In this document: positions 9,618 through 18,021 of the stretch, one piece after another
Position numbering within the stretch: position 1 is the stretch's first letter
Layout: each line of letters begins with the position of its first letter
Source: Streptomyces sp. SAT1
GTDB taxonomy: Bacteria > Actinomycetota > Actinomycetes > Streptomycetales > Streptomycetaceae
Length of the DNA: 64,000 nt
Assembly: GCF_001654495.1 (NCBI RefSeq)
Contig: NZ_CP015849.1
Location: forward strand, 6,985,001 to 7,049,000
Reading direction: 5' to 3'
Position numbers and translations under genes: made by a program
The notes under the pieces: generated by a model
What the model was told of the DNA's origin: nothing
Database searches by the model: none
What the model saw: only the letters and a program-made list of their open reading frames with translations

Positions 9618-10357
9618 ACTCCTGGGACCTGTGGTGGTGGGTCATCCTGCCCTACCTCGCCCTCGTCACCTTCGTCGTCGGCCATGTCTGGCGCTGGCGC
9701 TACGACCAGTTCGGCTGGACCAGCCGCTCCACCCAGCTCCAGGAGCACCGCCTGCTCAAGTGGGGCGGCCCGCTCTTCCACTACGGGACCTTCGCGGCCG
9801 TGGCGGGACATGTGCTGGGCATCCTGGTTCCGGAGTCCTTCACCCGGTGGCTGGGCGTCCCCGAGGACGTCTACCGCTGGTTCTCCTCGATCGGCGGCAC
9901 CGTCGCCGCGCTCGCGGTGATCGCCGGAGTCGCGGTGCTCGCCCTGCGCCGCACCACCGTGCCCCGGGTGCGCGCCGCCACCAGCCCGGTCGACTGGGTG
10001 GCGCTGGTGCTGCTGGCGGTCGTGATCGTGCTCGGGATCATCCCGACGCTGGGCATCAACCTGTTCGGCGCGGGCTACGACTACCGGCGCAGCGTGGCGC
10101 TGTGGTTCCGCGGGCTGTTCGCGGGCGACCCCGACGTCGCGGCCATCGCGCACGCCCCGCTGATCTACCGGGTGCACGCCACCGCCGCCTGGGCGATCCT
10201 CGCGGTGTGGCCCTTCACCCGGCTGGTGCACGCCTGGAGCATCCCGCTGTGGTATCTGTGGCGTCCCTACGTCCTCTACCGGCGCCGAGTCCCGACCCGT
10301 CCGGCGGAGCCGGGCACCGGCGGACGCCGCTGGCGCCGCATCGGCGTCCGCTACTGA
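9614..10357 (+). CDS. narI: respiratory nitrate reductase gamma subunit (cytochrome b)
   Basis: This 247-residue integral membrane protein with five hydrophobic segments oxidises quinol and anchors NarGH. The four haem-ligand histidines fall where E. coli NarI has them: His56 (PLFHYG), His66 (VAGHVLG), His188 (YRVHAT) and His206 (RLVHAW). The N-terminus (MNSWDLWWWVILPYLAL) is membrane-embedded from the start. The ATG at 9614 overlaps the narJ stop in ATGA. The C-terminus is basic (RRWRRIGVRY) and cytoplasmic. With narG, narH and narJ it completes a functional four-gene set; a nitrate transporter gene is not adjacent. Confidence 0.96.
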   Translation: MNSWDLWWWVILPYLALVTFVVGHVWRWRYDQFGWTSRSTQLQEHRLLKWGGPLFHYGTFAAVAGHVLGILVPESFTRWLGVPEDVYRWFSSIGGTVAALAVIAGVAVLALRRTTVPRVRAATSPVDWVALVLLAVVIVLGIIPTLGINLFGAGYDYRRSVALWFRGLFAGDPDVAAIAHAPLIYRVHATAAWAILAVWPFTRLVHAWSIPLWYLWRPYVLYRRRVPTRPAEPGTGGRRWRRIGVRY

Positions 10358-10393
10358 ACAGCCGCCGGCACCCTCACCGTTCGGAGGAGCGCC

Positions 10394-10726
10394 ATGCAGA
10401 AGATCTCCCTCGACGCCCGCACCCGCGAGCACCTGGAACGGGCGGCGCGGTCCTCCACGGGCCGCAGTGCGCAGACCGTCTACGGCGGCCATGAGCACGT
10501 GCTGCGGCAGACGCTGGTCACCCTGCGCGCCGGCACGGTCCTGGCCGAGCACGAGAACCCGGGGGAGGCGACCGTGCTGGTGCTGCGCGGCCGGGTCCGG
10601 CTGCGCAGCGGCGACGCCTCCTGGGACGGCATGGCGGGCGACCTGCTCATCGTGCCCCCGGCCCGGCACAGCCTGGAGGCGGCCGAGGACGCGGCGGTCC
10701 TGCTGACGGTCGCCAAGACGACCTGA
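10394..10726 (+). CDS. small cupin domain protein
   Basis: This 110-residue protein has a single cupin fold: TVLAEHENPGEATVLVLRGRV carries the first motif, with the usual metal-ligand spacing only partly kept, and GDLLIVPPARHSLEA the second. The ATG at 10394 has a strong GGAGGAG upstream. It starts 36 bp after narI on the same strand, so it is probably co-transcribed with narGHJI. Small cupins beside respiratory or stress operons are often of unknown function. A role in sensing or protecting against nitrite or NO is conceivable but is inference. Confidence 0.8.
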   Translation: MQKISLDARTREHLERAARSSTGRSAQTVYGGHEHVLRQTLVTLRAGTVLAEHENPGEATVLVLRGRVRLRSGDASWDGMAGDLLIVPPARHSLEAAEDAAVLLTVAKTT

Positions 10727-10743
10727 GCCGCCCGCGGTTCGGC

Positions 10744-10777
10744 GCACGAGGAACGGCCGGGCACGAGGAACGGCCGG
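10744..10777. repeat. 17-bp perfect tandem duplication
   Basis: The unit GCACGAGGAACGGCCGG occurs twice without a gap (10744-10760 and 10761-10777). The second copy supplies part of the left arm of the adjoining hairpin, so the duplication may have copied a terminator stem. Confidence 0.8.
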
Positions 10778-10812
10778 GCGCGGCGGCGGGTTTCCGCGCC
10801 ACGCCCGGCCGT
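10770..10812. terminator. bidirectional hairpin terminator
   Basis: ACGGCCGGGCG at 10770-10780 pairs perfectly with CGCCCGGCCGT at 10802-10812 (11 bp, 21-nt loop). It lies between the converging cupin and chitinase genes. There is no T-run, as is usual for streptomycete terminators. Confidence 0.7.
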
Positions 10813-10831
10813 CGCCGGGGGGTTCAGAGCG

Positions 10832-12067
10832 TCAGCAGGCGCCCTCGTCCTGCCACGCCCCCCACTGGGAGGCCCCGGGCGTCTCGTTCTGCGTCCACCA
10901 CTTGGCCTTCCAGTTGTGCTGGTTGTAGGAGACCTCGCTGCCGCCGGTGTAGGCGGTGGTCGCGTTCCAGGCCGTCTTGCAGCCGGTGCCCGGCGGCGGC
11001 GAGGTGGGCGGCGTGGTCGGCGGCGTGGTGGGCGGGGTGGTGGGCGGCGTCGCCCCGGCGAACTTCACCGAGTACTTCGCGAAGTCCCAGGAGTTCTGCG
11101 GCACGCTGGAGCAGGTGCCGGACGTCCGGCCGCCGTTGTCGGGCGGCGAGCACTGGCGGTCGCGGTTGAGGGACCAGAAGGTGAAGCGGTCCATGTGGTG
11201 GCCGGTCGCGTAGTCCAGCACCGTCTGGAAGTCGGCCTGCGGGAACATCTCCCCGGTGTCGCTGCGGCCGTTCATGCCGGAGAAGCCCTCGTGGGCGTAG
11301 GCGGTCGCCTCGTCCCAGCCGAACGTGGACTGGAGCACCTGGTTGAACTTGGTCAGCGCGGCGGTCTGCGAGGCCGCGCCGTTGAAGCCGCCGTCGAAGG
11401 GCATGATGGAGAAGTTGTTCGGGGTGAACCCCTGCGACTTCGCCTCCAGCAGCATCTGCTTGCCGAACCAGCCGGTGCCGTCGGCGGTGCCCGCGGTGGT
11501 GACGGAGACGTACAGGCCCGGGTTGTTCTGCTGGAGGATCTTGGCGGCGCCGATCTCGTTGTGGATGGCCGCCGTGTTCTCGTACTCCGGCTCCTCCAGG
11601 TCGAAGTCGATGGCGTGCAGCCCGTACTTGGTGACGACCTGCTGGTAGGCCGCCGCCGTGGCCGCCGGGTCCGAGCAGGCCTGGCCGAGCTTGGTGCCGC
11701 CGTAGCCGCCGATGGAGACGGAGACGTCGCCGCCCTTGGCGCGGATGGAGTCGATCACCGACTTGACGGCGGTGTCCGAGGAGACCGGGGCGGTGCCGTC
11801 CCAGGTGGGGGAGCAGCCGCCGCCGTTGGGGGCGAGGACGAAGGCGAGCTGGAACGCCTTGAGACCGGTGGCGTCCATGATGGCGCCCGCGTCCGGCGGA
11901 TCGTTGTCCAGCGGCATGAGGTACGGGGCCGCGGCGTACCAGCGGTTGCTCAGCGCGTCCTGCGCGCTCGGTGCGCCCGAGGCGTTGCCCGCGACGAGGG
12001 CGGTGGTGCCGAGGGCGGCGAGCCCGACGGCGGCGGTCGCGCCCAGACATGCGCGAAGGCGTCTCAC
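10832..12067 (-). CDS. secreted GH18 chitinase with C-terminal chitin-binding domain
   Basis: This 411-residue secreted endo-acting chitinase has three parts. A signal peptide (VRRLRACLGATAAVGLAALG) leads into a GH18 catalytic domain (about residues 40-325), with the substrate-lining SVSIGGYGG and the catalytic AIDFDLEEPE (the final Glu of DFDLE is the acid/base). A Thr-Pro repeat linker follows, then a CBM5/12-type domain of about 45 residues with aromatic pairs WNATTAY, NWKAKWW and WGAW and closing cysteines. The GTG at 12067 is chosen because GGAGG lies 5 bases upstream and the signal peptide begins there. An ATG at 12181 in frame would add 38 unlikely residues that overlap the promoter repeats. 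The paired 12-bp repeats upstream point to the conserved streptomycete chitinase regulation. Confidence 0.93.
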   Translation of the reverse strand: MRRLRACLGATAAVGLAALGTTALVAGNASGAPSAQDALSNRWYAAAPYLMPLDNDPPDAGAIMDATGLKAFQLAFVLAPNGGGCSPTWDGTAPVSSDTAVKSVIDSIRAKGGDVSVSIGGYGGTKLGQACSDPAATAAAYQQVVTKYGLHAIDFDLEEPEYENTAAIHNEIGAAKILQQNNPGLYVSVTTAGTADGTGWFGKQMLLEAKSQGFTPNNFSIMPFDGGFNGAASQTAALTKFNQVLQSTFGWDEATAYAHEGFSGMNGRSDTGEMFPQADFQTVLDYATGHHMDRFTFWSLNRDRQCSPPDNGGRTSGTCSSVPQNSWDFAKYSVKFAGATPPTTPPTTPPTTPPTSPPPGTGCKTAWNATTAYTGGSEVSYNQHNWKAKWWTQNETPGASQWGAWQDEGAC

Positions 12068-12146
12068 TGTGCCTCCAGGGGGAAGGGGAGGTGGTGGGGA
12101 AGTCGCGCCCCAGCTTCCTGAGGCTGTTGCGGGCACGTCAATGGAT

Positions 12147-12180
12147 TGGTCTGGACCAAATGATTCTTTGGACTGGACCA
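12147..12180 (-). promoter_or_regulatory. paired 12-bp direct repeats typical of Streptomyces chitinase promoters
   Basis: Read on the minus strand, TGGTCCAGTCCA (12180-12169) and TGGTCCAGACCA (12158-12147) are direct repeats whose starts are 22 bp, two helical turns, apart. They match the repeat family described in streptomycete chitinase promoters, where they mediate chitin induction and glucose repression. They lie about 80-115 bp upstream of the chitinase GTG. Confidence 0.8.
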
Positions 12181-12241
12181 TACGATTTCTTTACCTGGAT
12201 CCGCCGCTGCCGGACCCGCCGCGCGGGAACCCGGCCGAGCT

Positions 12242-13390
12242 GTGACAGTGCAGCGCATCGGCCTGGTCGTCCACGGCGGACGCCCCGAGGCCCAGGCCGC
12301 CGAGGAGACCGTGCACGCGTGGTGCGACGAACGCGCCGTGCGGTGCACCGACATCGACGTCTGGCACGACGGCGGACGGCGCGACGCCGACGAGGAGGTG
12401 GAGGCCGCCGGCGACCCCGACCTCATCGTCACCCTGGGCGGCGACGGCACCTTCCTGCGCGGCGCCCGGCTCGCCGCCGAGCACGACGCCCTGGTCCTCG
12501 GCGTCGACCTCGGCCGGGTCGGCTTCCTCACCGAGGTCCCCGCCGCCTTCGTCCGCACCGCCCTGGACGCCGTCGTCGAGGACCGGCTCACCGTGGAGAG
12601 CCGCATGCTGCTCACCCTGCGGGCCTCCCGCCGCCTCCGGGTGCCCGCGGGCATCGGCGAGCTGATGCGCTACGGCCGCCGCCCCATGCTGCCCCCGCCC
12701 CGGGTGCGCACCGACTGCGAGTCCGGCGGCGACTGGGGCATCGCCCTGAACGTCACCGCCCTCAACGACATCGTCGTGGAGAAACTCGCCCGCGACCGGC
12801 AGGTCTCCGTCGGCGTCTACATCGCCGGCCGGCTCCTGGCGTCCTACTCCGCCGACGCGCTGCTCGTCGCCACCCCCACCGGCTCCACGGCGTACAGCTT
12901 CGCCGCCGGCGGCCCGGTCGTCTCCCCGCGCGCGGACGCCCTGGTCTTCACGCCCGTCGCCCCGCACATGGCGTTCAACCGCTCGGTGGTGGCCGCGCCC
13001 GACGAACCCGTGGCGCTGCGCGTGCTGGACCGGTCCGGGCAGGCCGCCGTCAGCATCGACGGGCAACTGCGCGGCGTGCTCGACCCGGGGGACTGGATCG
13101 GCGTCTACGCCGCCCCGCGCCGGCTGCGCGCCGTACGGCTGGGCCCGATGGACTTCTACGGCCGGTTGCGCGACCGGATGAACCTCACCGACGCCCCGGC
13201 CGCGGTCGCCGACGGGACACCGGCACCGCTGTGGCCCGTGACCACCCCGCCGCCCGGCGACCTCACCCACCTCGCGCTGCCCCCGGGACCCGGCGGCGCA
13301 GAGCCGCACAGGCGGCCGGACACCCCCGCGCCCGGCCCGGACGCGCCCGGCAGCGGACAGCCGGGCGGCCCGGCGGCGGGGGACGGTTGA
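12242..13390 (+). CDS. NAD(+)/NADH kinase family protein
   Basis: This 382-residue ATP- or polyphosphate-dependent NAD kinase-type enzyme would make NADP from NAD. The catalytic GGDGT motif (VTLGGDGTFLRGARLA) is near residue 65, NDIVVEK near 178 and the substrate-binding ATPTGSTAYSFAAGGP near 212. The domain ends near residue 315; the last 65 residues are Pro/Gly-rich and have no counterpart in the family core. The GTG at 12242 has only a weak upstream site; a GTG at 12248 is possible. The next two genes, an SRPBCC protein and an FAD oxidoreductase, follow on the same strand, suggesting a small redox operon rather than the housekeeping nadK locus. Confidence 0.88.
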   Translation: MTVQRIGLVVHGGRPEAQAAEETVHAWCDERAVRCTDIDVWHDGGRRDADEEVEAAGDPDLIVTLGGDGTFLRGARLAAEHDALVLGVDLGRVGFLTEVPAAFVRTALDAVVEDRLTVESRMLLTLRASRRLRVPAGIGELMRYGRRPMLPPPRVRTDCESGGDWGIALNVTALNDIVVEKLARDRQVSVGVYIAGRLLASYSADALLVATPTGSTAYSFAAGGPVVSPRADALVFTPVAPHMAFNRSVVAAPDEPVALRVLDRSGQAAVSIDGQLRGVLDPGDWIGVYAAPRRLRAVRLGPMDFYGRLRDRMNLTDAPAAVADGTPAPLWPVTTPPPGDLTHLALPPGPGGAEPHRRPDTPAPGPDAPGSGQPGGPAAGDG

Positions 13391-13458
13391 CGCGGACGGC
13401 CCGGGGCACTCGGCGGACCGAACGCCCGACATCGACCCGGCGAACTGCGGAGGCTCGC

Positions 13459-13959
13459 GTGGCCGTACGTCACCGTCTGATCAGGACCGCTCCCGAGGTC
13501 GTGTGGGCCGTGCTCGCCGACGGCACCCGGTACGCCGAATGGGTGGTGGGCACGGCACGGTCCGCCCCCGTGCGCGGCCGCTGGCCGCAGGTCGGCTCCG
13601 CCATCGAGTACCAGGTCCGGCTGGGGCCGCTGCGGCTCACCAACCAGACCACCGTGCGCAACTGCGAGGAGGGGGCGCTCCTCGAACTGGAGGCCGACGC
13701 TGGCTTCCTGGGCACCGCCCGCATCGCCGTCGAGGTGCGGCCCTGGGGCGAGCACACCCTGGTGATCGTGGACGAGCACCCCCTCCAGGGCGCGGGCGGA
13801 GCCGTGCACAACATGGGCGTCGAATCGCTGATCCAGCTCCGGCACCGCGCCATGCTCGCCCGCCTCGCCAAGGTCTGCGAGGCCGACGGCGACCGCCCCC
13901 GGAGCGCCGCGCCGCACCCGGCCGGGGCGCCCGGCGGACAGGGCGGCGGCCGTGCCTGA
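13459..13959 (+). CDS. SRPBCC (polyketide cyclase/dehydrase-like) family protein
   Basis: This 166-residue helix-grip protein begins VAVRHRLIRTAPEVVWAVLA, the standard SRPBCC opening, with YAEWVVGTARSAP and the beta-strand series ending in a long C-terminal helix (VESLIQLRHRAMLARLAKVC). The family binds hydrophobic ligands and includes cyclases, lipid-transfer proteins and toxins; the ligand here is unknown. The GTG at 13459 has GGAGG 5 bases upstream. Its stop overlaps the next gene by 8 bp, so it is translationally coupled to the FAD oxidoreductase and may act on the same molecule. Confidence 0.85.
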   Translation: MAVRHRLIRTAPEVVWAVLADGTRYAEWVVGTARSAPVRGRWPQVGSAIEYQVRLGPLRLTNQTTVRNCEEGALLELEADAGFLGTARIAVEVRPWGEHTLVIVDEHPLQGAGGAVHNMGVESLIQLRHRAMLARLAKVCEADGDRPRSAAPHPAGAPGGQGGGRA

Positions 13960-15631
13960 CGCCGTGGTGATCGGAGCGGGCCCCAACGGCCTGGTGGCGG
14001 CCAACGTGCTCGCCGACGCCGGCTGGAGCGTGGAGGTCCTGGAGGAGCAGCCCGGACCCGGCGGAGCCGTGCGGCACGACCGGGGCGTCGACCCCGCCTT
14101 CGTCAACGACCTCTTCAGCTCCTTCTACCCGCTGGCCGCCGCCTCGCCCGTACTGGCCCGGCTGCGCCTCCAGGACCACGGCCTGCGCTGGAGCCACGCG
14201 CCGCACGTCCTCGCGCACCCCCTCACCGACGGCCGCTGCGCCGTCCTGGACCGCGCCGTCGACACCACCGCCGCCTCGCTGGACGCGTTCGCCGCCGGGG
14301 ACGGGGACGCCTGGCGGAGCCTGTACGCCGTCTGGCAGCGCCTCGGACCCGATCTGATGGACGCCCTGTTCGCCCCGTTCCCGCCGGTCAGGGCGGGCGC
14401 CCGGCTGGCCGCCCGGGTGCGCGGGGCGGGCGGGCTGCGACTGGCCCGCACGCTGCTGCTGCCGGTGCGCCGGATGGGGGAGGAGGAGTTCGGCGGTGAG
14501 GGCGGCAGGCTGCTGCTGGCCGGCAACGCCCTGCACGCCGACCTCGCCCCCGAGTCCGCCGGGAGCGGCGGGTTCGGCTGGCTGATGTCCATGCTCGGAC
14601 AGAGCCACGGCTTCCCCGTGCCGGTCGGCGGTGCGGGTGCCCTGTCCGGGGCGCTGGCCCGGCGGCTGCGCGACCGGGGCGGCGTCCTGCGCTGCGGTGA
14701 GCGGGTCGAGCGGGTCGTGGTGCGCGGCGGACGTGCCGTCGGCGTGCGCACCGCGGGCGGTGAGGCGGTGGCGGCCCGCCGCGCCGTGCTCGCGGACGTG
14801 TCCGTGCCCGCCCTGTACGGCACCCTCGTCGACGCCGCGCACCTGCCCGCCCAGCTCCTCGCCGACCTGCGCCGCTTCCAGTGGGACTTCGCCACTTTCA
14901 AGGTGGACTGGGCGCTGGACCGGCCCGTCCCGTGGGCGACGGACCGTGCCGCGGGCGCGGGCACCGTCCACCTCGCCGACGGCCTCGACGAACTCACCCG
15001 GTTCGCCGCCCAGATCGCCCTGCGCCAGGTCCCCGACCGGCCGTTCGCGCTGTTCGGCCAGATGACGACCGCCGACGCCACCCGCTCGCCGTACGGCACC
15101 GAGTCGGCCTGGGCCTACACGCACGTCCCGCGCGAGATCACCGGCGACGCGGGGGACGAGGGCCTCACCGGCACCTGGGACCTCCGGGAACAGGAGATCA
15201 TGGCCGACCGGGTCGAACGGCAGGTGGAACGCTTCGCACCCGGCTTCCGCGCCACCGTCCGGGCCCGCCGGATCCTCGCCCCGCCCACCCTCCAGGCCCT
15301 CGACGCCAACCTCGACACCGGCGCCATCAACGGCGGCACCACCGCCCTGCACCAGCAGCTCGTGTTCCGTCCGGTGCCCGGCACCGGACGCCCCGAGACC
15401 CCGGTCGCCGGCCTCTACCTGGCCTCCGCCGGCGCCCACCCCGGCGGCGGCGTCCACGGCGCCCCGGGCGCCAACGCGGCCCGTGCCGCCCTGCGCCGCC
15501 GGCTCCCGCCCGGACTGTCCCGGGCCCAGCGCGCCCTGGCCCGCCGCGACCGCTCGGGACGGCGCGCGCCGCGGTCCGCCGGCACCGACCCGGGCGGCGG
15601 CGCGCCCGAGGGGCACCGCGGCGGCGGCTGA
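13952..15631 (+). CDS. phytoene-desaturase-like FAD-dependent oxidoreductase
   Basis: This 559-residue flavoprotein has an N-terminal dinucleotide fold (VIGAGPNGLVAANVLADAG, then the acidic end VEVLEE) and the C-terminal FAD/substrate region LYLASAGAHPGGGVHGAPG. This is the arrangement of the CrtI/RetSat-like NAD(P)/FAD oxidoreductases that desaturate or isomerise polyenes and lipids. No transmembrane segment or signal peptide is visible. The GTG at 13952 overlaps the SRPBCC stop. No other carotenoid gene is present, so the substrate is undefined. The last 30 residues are Arg/Gly-rich and probably disordered. Confidence 0.88.
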   Translation: MPDAVVIGAGPNGLVAANVLADAGWSVEVLEEQPGPGGAVRHDRGVDPAFVNDLFSSFYPLAAASPVLARLRLQDHGLRWSHAPHVLAHPLTDGRCAVLDRAVDTTAASLDAFAAGDGDAWRSLYAVWQRLGPDLMDALFAPFPPVRAGARLAARVRGAGGLRLARTLLLPVRRMGEEEFGGEGGRLLLAGNALHADLAPESAGSGGFGWLMSMLGQSHGFPVPVGGAGALSGALARRLRDRGGVLRCGERVERVVVRGGRAVGVRTAGGEAVAARRAVLADVSVPALYGTLVDAAHLPAQLLADLRRFQWDFATFKVDWALDRPVPWATDRAAGAGTVHLADGLDELTRFAAQIALRQVPDRPFALFGQMTTADATRSPYGTESAWAYTHVPREITGDAGDEGLTGTWDLREQEIMADRVERQVERFAPGFRATVRARRILAPPTLQALDANLDTGAINGGTTALHQQLVFRPVPGTGRPETPVAGLYLASAGAHPGGGVHGAPGANAARAALRRRLPPGLSRAQRALARRDRSGRRAPRSAGTDPGGGAPEGHRGGG

Positions 15632-15717
15632 CGCACGGGCGCGCGGCGCGTACGAGGGAGCCCCGGGGGAGTTCCGCGGGAGTCCGCGGGAGTACGGAGG
15701 ACCGGCGGCGGGGCCGC

Positions 15718-16890
15718 TCACAGGCGGCTGTCGCCCGGCAGCCGGTACGCGGCGAGCGCGGCGATGTCGTCGTCGAGGTGCCCGCCGCTGTAGACGAGCA
15801 GATCCTCGTGCAGCCGGTCGAGGAGTTCGCGGGGCGCGAGGCCCACCCAGGGCGCGACACGGTCGGCCAGCGGATAGAAGACCCCGTCGGGATCGCGTGT
15901 CTCGGTGACCCCGTCGGTGTACAGCAGCAGCTGGTCCCCGGGCCGGAACGGCTCGACGTCCAGCTGGTAGCCGTCGCCGATCAGCACACCGAGGTTGATG
16001 GGCGGCGAGGGGTCCGAGGCGTGCAGCTCGGCGACCCCGCCCTCCTTGATGATCAGCGGCGGCGGATGGCCGCAGTTGACGATGCGGACGACCGGCTCGT
16101 GCTCCGGGATCTCCGCGAACACCGCCGTCACGAACCGCTCCGCGGCCTCGCCCCCGGGCAGCTGCGCGGCATGGCGGCTCATGCTCCGCTCCATGCGGCG
16201 GGCCACGCCCCGCAGGTCCGGCTCGTCGTGGGCGGCCTCCCGGAAGGCGCCCAGCATGGTCGCGGCCGTCTCCACGGCGACCAGCCCCTTGCCCCGTACG
16301 TCGCCGACCAGCAGCCGTACCCCGAACGCGGTCGGCACCGCCTCGTACAGATCGCCGCCGATACGGGCCTCGGCCGCCGCGGAGAGATAGAGCGTCTCCA
16401 CGGAGACCTGGCCGAGCCGCCGGGGGACCGGGCGCAGTAACACCCGCTGCGCGGTCTCCGCCACCGAACGCACCGTGGCCAGCGTGCGCTCGCGGCGCAT
16501 CCGGTGCACCGCGAGGATCGTCCCGAGCACGCCCACCAGAGTGGTGCAGACGTAGTTGGCCACGTAGTGGCGGTCCCAGAGGTAGCCCACGGACCGGCCC
16601 GCGCAGCACGGGGTACCCGCCAGCACGCCCTCGAACACCATCGCGAAGACGGTGACGGCGGCCACCGCCGCCGGGCCGTAGGCGTACGCGGCGACCAGCG
16701 GCAGCGCGATCAGCAGGAAGCTCACCGGCCAGTCCACCGGCGTGACCGGCTCGATGGCGAGCACGGCCGCCAGATACCCGACCGGCAGCCAGCGCAGCCA
16801 CAGCGGCGGCGCGGGCACCCGGGGCCGCTCGGCCTTCCTGCGCGCCGCGCGCGCCCTGGCCTGCTCGCTCCGTCGGCACGGGCGCCTCAC
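15718..16890 (-). CDS. membrane-anchored SpoIIE-type protein phosphatase
   Basis: This roughly 390-residue protein has an N-terminal membrane domain of three or four hydrophobic segments (LPVGYLAAVLAIEPVTP, VSFLLIALPLVAAYAYG, VAAVTVFAMVFEGVLAG, VCTTLVGVLGTILAV). An SVAETAQRVLLRPVP linker follows, then the PP2C/SpoIIE domain with GGDLYEA, GDVRGKGL, NCGHPPPLI, LYTDGVTE and DDDIAALA. Streptomycetes carry many such phosphatases, which act on anti-anti-sigma factors. GTG at 16890 is preferred, being preceded by GGCGAG, while a GTG at 16995 would add 35 Arg-rich residues. It is a close relative of the protein at 29129-30250. It converges with the FAD oxidoreductase across 86 bp, which hold a 10-bp tandem repeat (15673-15692). 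Confidence 0.9.
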   Translation of the reverse strand: MRRPCRRSEQARARAARRKAERPRVPAPPLWLRWLPVGYLAAVLAIEPVTPVDWPVSFLLIALPLVAAYAYGPAAVAAVTVFAMVFEGVLAGTPCCAGRSVGYLWDRHYVANYVCTTLVGVLGTILAVHRMRRERTLATVRSVAETAQRVLLRPVPRRLGQVSVETLYLSAAAEARIGGDLYEAVPTAFGVRLLVGDVRGKGLVAVETAATMLGAFREAAHDEPDLRGVARRMERSMSRHAAQLPGGEAAERFVTAVFAEIPEHEPVVRIVNCGHPPPLIIKEGGVAELHASDPSPPINLGVLIGDGYQLDVEPFRPGDQLLLYTDGVTETRDPDGVFYPLADRVAPWVGLAPRELLDRLHEDLLVYSGGHLDDDIAALAAYRLPGDSRL

Positions 16891-17110
16891 CGCTCGCCCC
16901 CGCCGCGCCGTGCCGGGGCCCGCGAGGGCGCGGCGGGACCGCACGGGCGCACGGCGGCGCACCGCGGCTCGGGGCGGCTCTCCGCGCAACGGCACTCAGG
17001 CGGCCTGTTCACTGGGACTCCCGACGGGTTCGACCAGACCACCAGCCTGCTGCGAGAAGGCGCCGCGCGCATTTCATCGCGCCGGGCACCGGCCCCGGGC
17101 CACGGCGCCG

Positions 17111-18016
17111 TCACCCCGGATCCGCGGCCCGGACGGCCGCCGAGCGGACCGCGTGGTCGAGGAAGCGCCGCGCCACCGGCGGCAGCGTACGGCCGGTGAG
17201 CCGGGCGATGCCGATGTCACGCGCCCCGTGCACATCGGTGATCTCCAGATAGCGGATCGGGAAGCCCGAGGTCCCCGCAGCGTCCGGCGACGACGGGATC
17301 AGGGACACCCCGAGACCGGCCGCGACCAGGCCGCGCAGGGTGTGCACCTCCTCGCCCTCGAAGCCGACGCGCGGGGAGAAACCGGCCTGGCGGCACAGGG
17401 TCTCGGTGACGCTGCGCAGCCCGTAGCCCGGTCTGAGGAGGATGAAGGGCTCCTGGGCGACCTCGGCCAGCCGGACCCGGCTGCGCCGGGCGAGCCGGTG
17501 GCCGCGCGGGACGGCGAGCCAGAGCGGTTCGACCAGCAGCCGCCGCCAGGTGATCAGCGGGTGCCCCGGGTCCCCGCTGGTGATGACCAGATCCGCCGTG
17601 GCCTCCAGCAGATGCTGGATCAGGCCGTTCTCCTCGTGCTGGCGCAGCTCGAAGCGGGCCTGCGGGAACTCCTCGCGGAACCCGGTGACGAGCCGGGGCA
17701 CCAGCCAGGTGCCCAGGGTGTGCAGAAAGGCCAGCGACACCACGCCCGCCGCCGGGTCGACCACCTCGGCCACGGCCCGCCGCCCCCGGTCGTAGGCGTC
17801 CAGGGCGGCGTCGACGTACTCCTTGAACACCCGCCCGGCCGGGGTCGGCCGCAGCACCCGGCCCACCCGTTGGAGCAGTTCCGCGCCGATCTCCTCCTCC
17901 AGCCGGTGCAGCGCCCGTGACAGCGCCGGCTGGGTGACGCGCGCGTCGGCGGCGGCCTCGGTCACCGTCAGACCCTCGGCCACCGCCCGGAACGCACGCA
18001 GCACCTGGAGATCCAT
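17111..18016 (-). CDS. LysR family transcriptional regulator
   Basis: This 301-residue LTTR has the N-terminal winged helix-turn-helix (MDLQVLRAFRAVAEGLTVTE, then VTQPALSRALHRLEEEIG) and a C-terminal effector domain from about residue 90 to 295. ATG at 18016 is chosen because GGAGG sits 9 bases upstream. An ATG at 18025 overlaps the exporter stop as ATGA, but the GGAGG abuts it directly. The gene directly follows the FUSC exporter gene on the same strand and probably belongs to its operon, suggesting it controls that exporter in response to an aromatic or similar small molecule. Confidence 0.9.
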   Translation of the reverse strand: MDLQVLRAFRAVAEGLTVTEAAADARVTQPALSRALHRLEEEIGAELLQRVGRVLRPTPAGRVFKEYVDAALDAYDRGRRAVAEVVDPAAGVVSLAFLHTLGTWLVPRLVTGFREEFPQARFELRQHEENGLIQHLLEATADLVITSGDPGHPLITWRRLLVEPLWLAVPRGHRLARRSRVRLAEVAQEPFILLRPGYGLRSVTETLCRQAGFSPRVGFEGEEVHTLRGLVAAGLGVSLIPSSPDAAGTSGFPIRYLEITDVHGARDIGIARLTGRTLPPVARRFLDHAVRSAAVRAADPG

Positions 18017-18021
18017 CGCGC

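Noticed and set aside
12068..12181. N-terminal extension of the chitinase from the ATG at 12181
   Set aside because: It would place coding sequence over the paired regulatory repeats and put 38 residues before a normal signal peptide. The GTG at 12067 has a proper GGAGG.
16891..16995. Longer start of the membrane phosphatase at 16995
   Set aside because: The extra 35 residues are mostly Arg, Ala and Pro and lack a ribosome binding site, so the shorter form is preferred. Not decisive.
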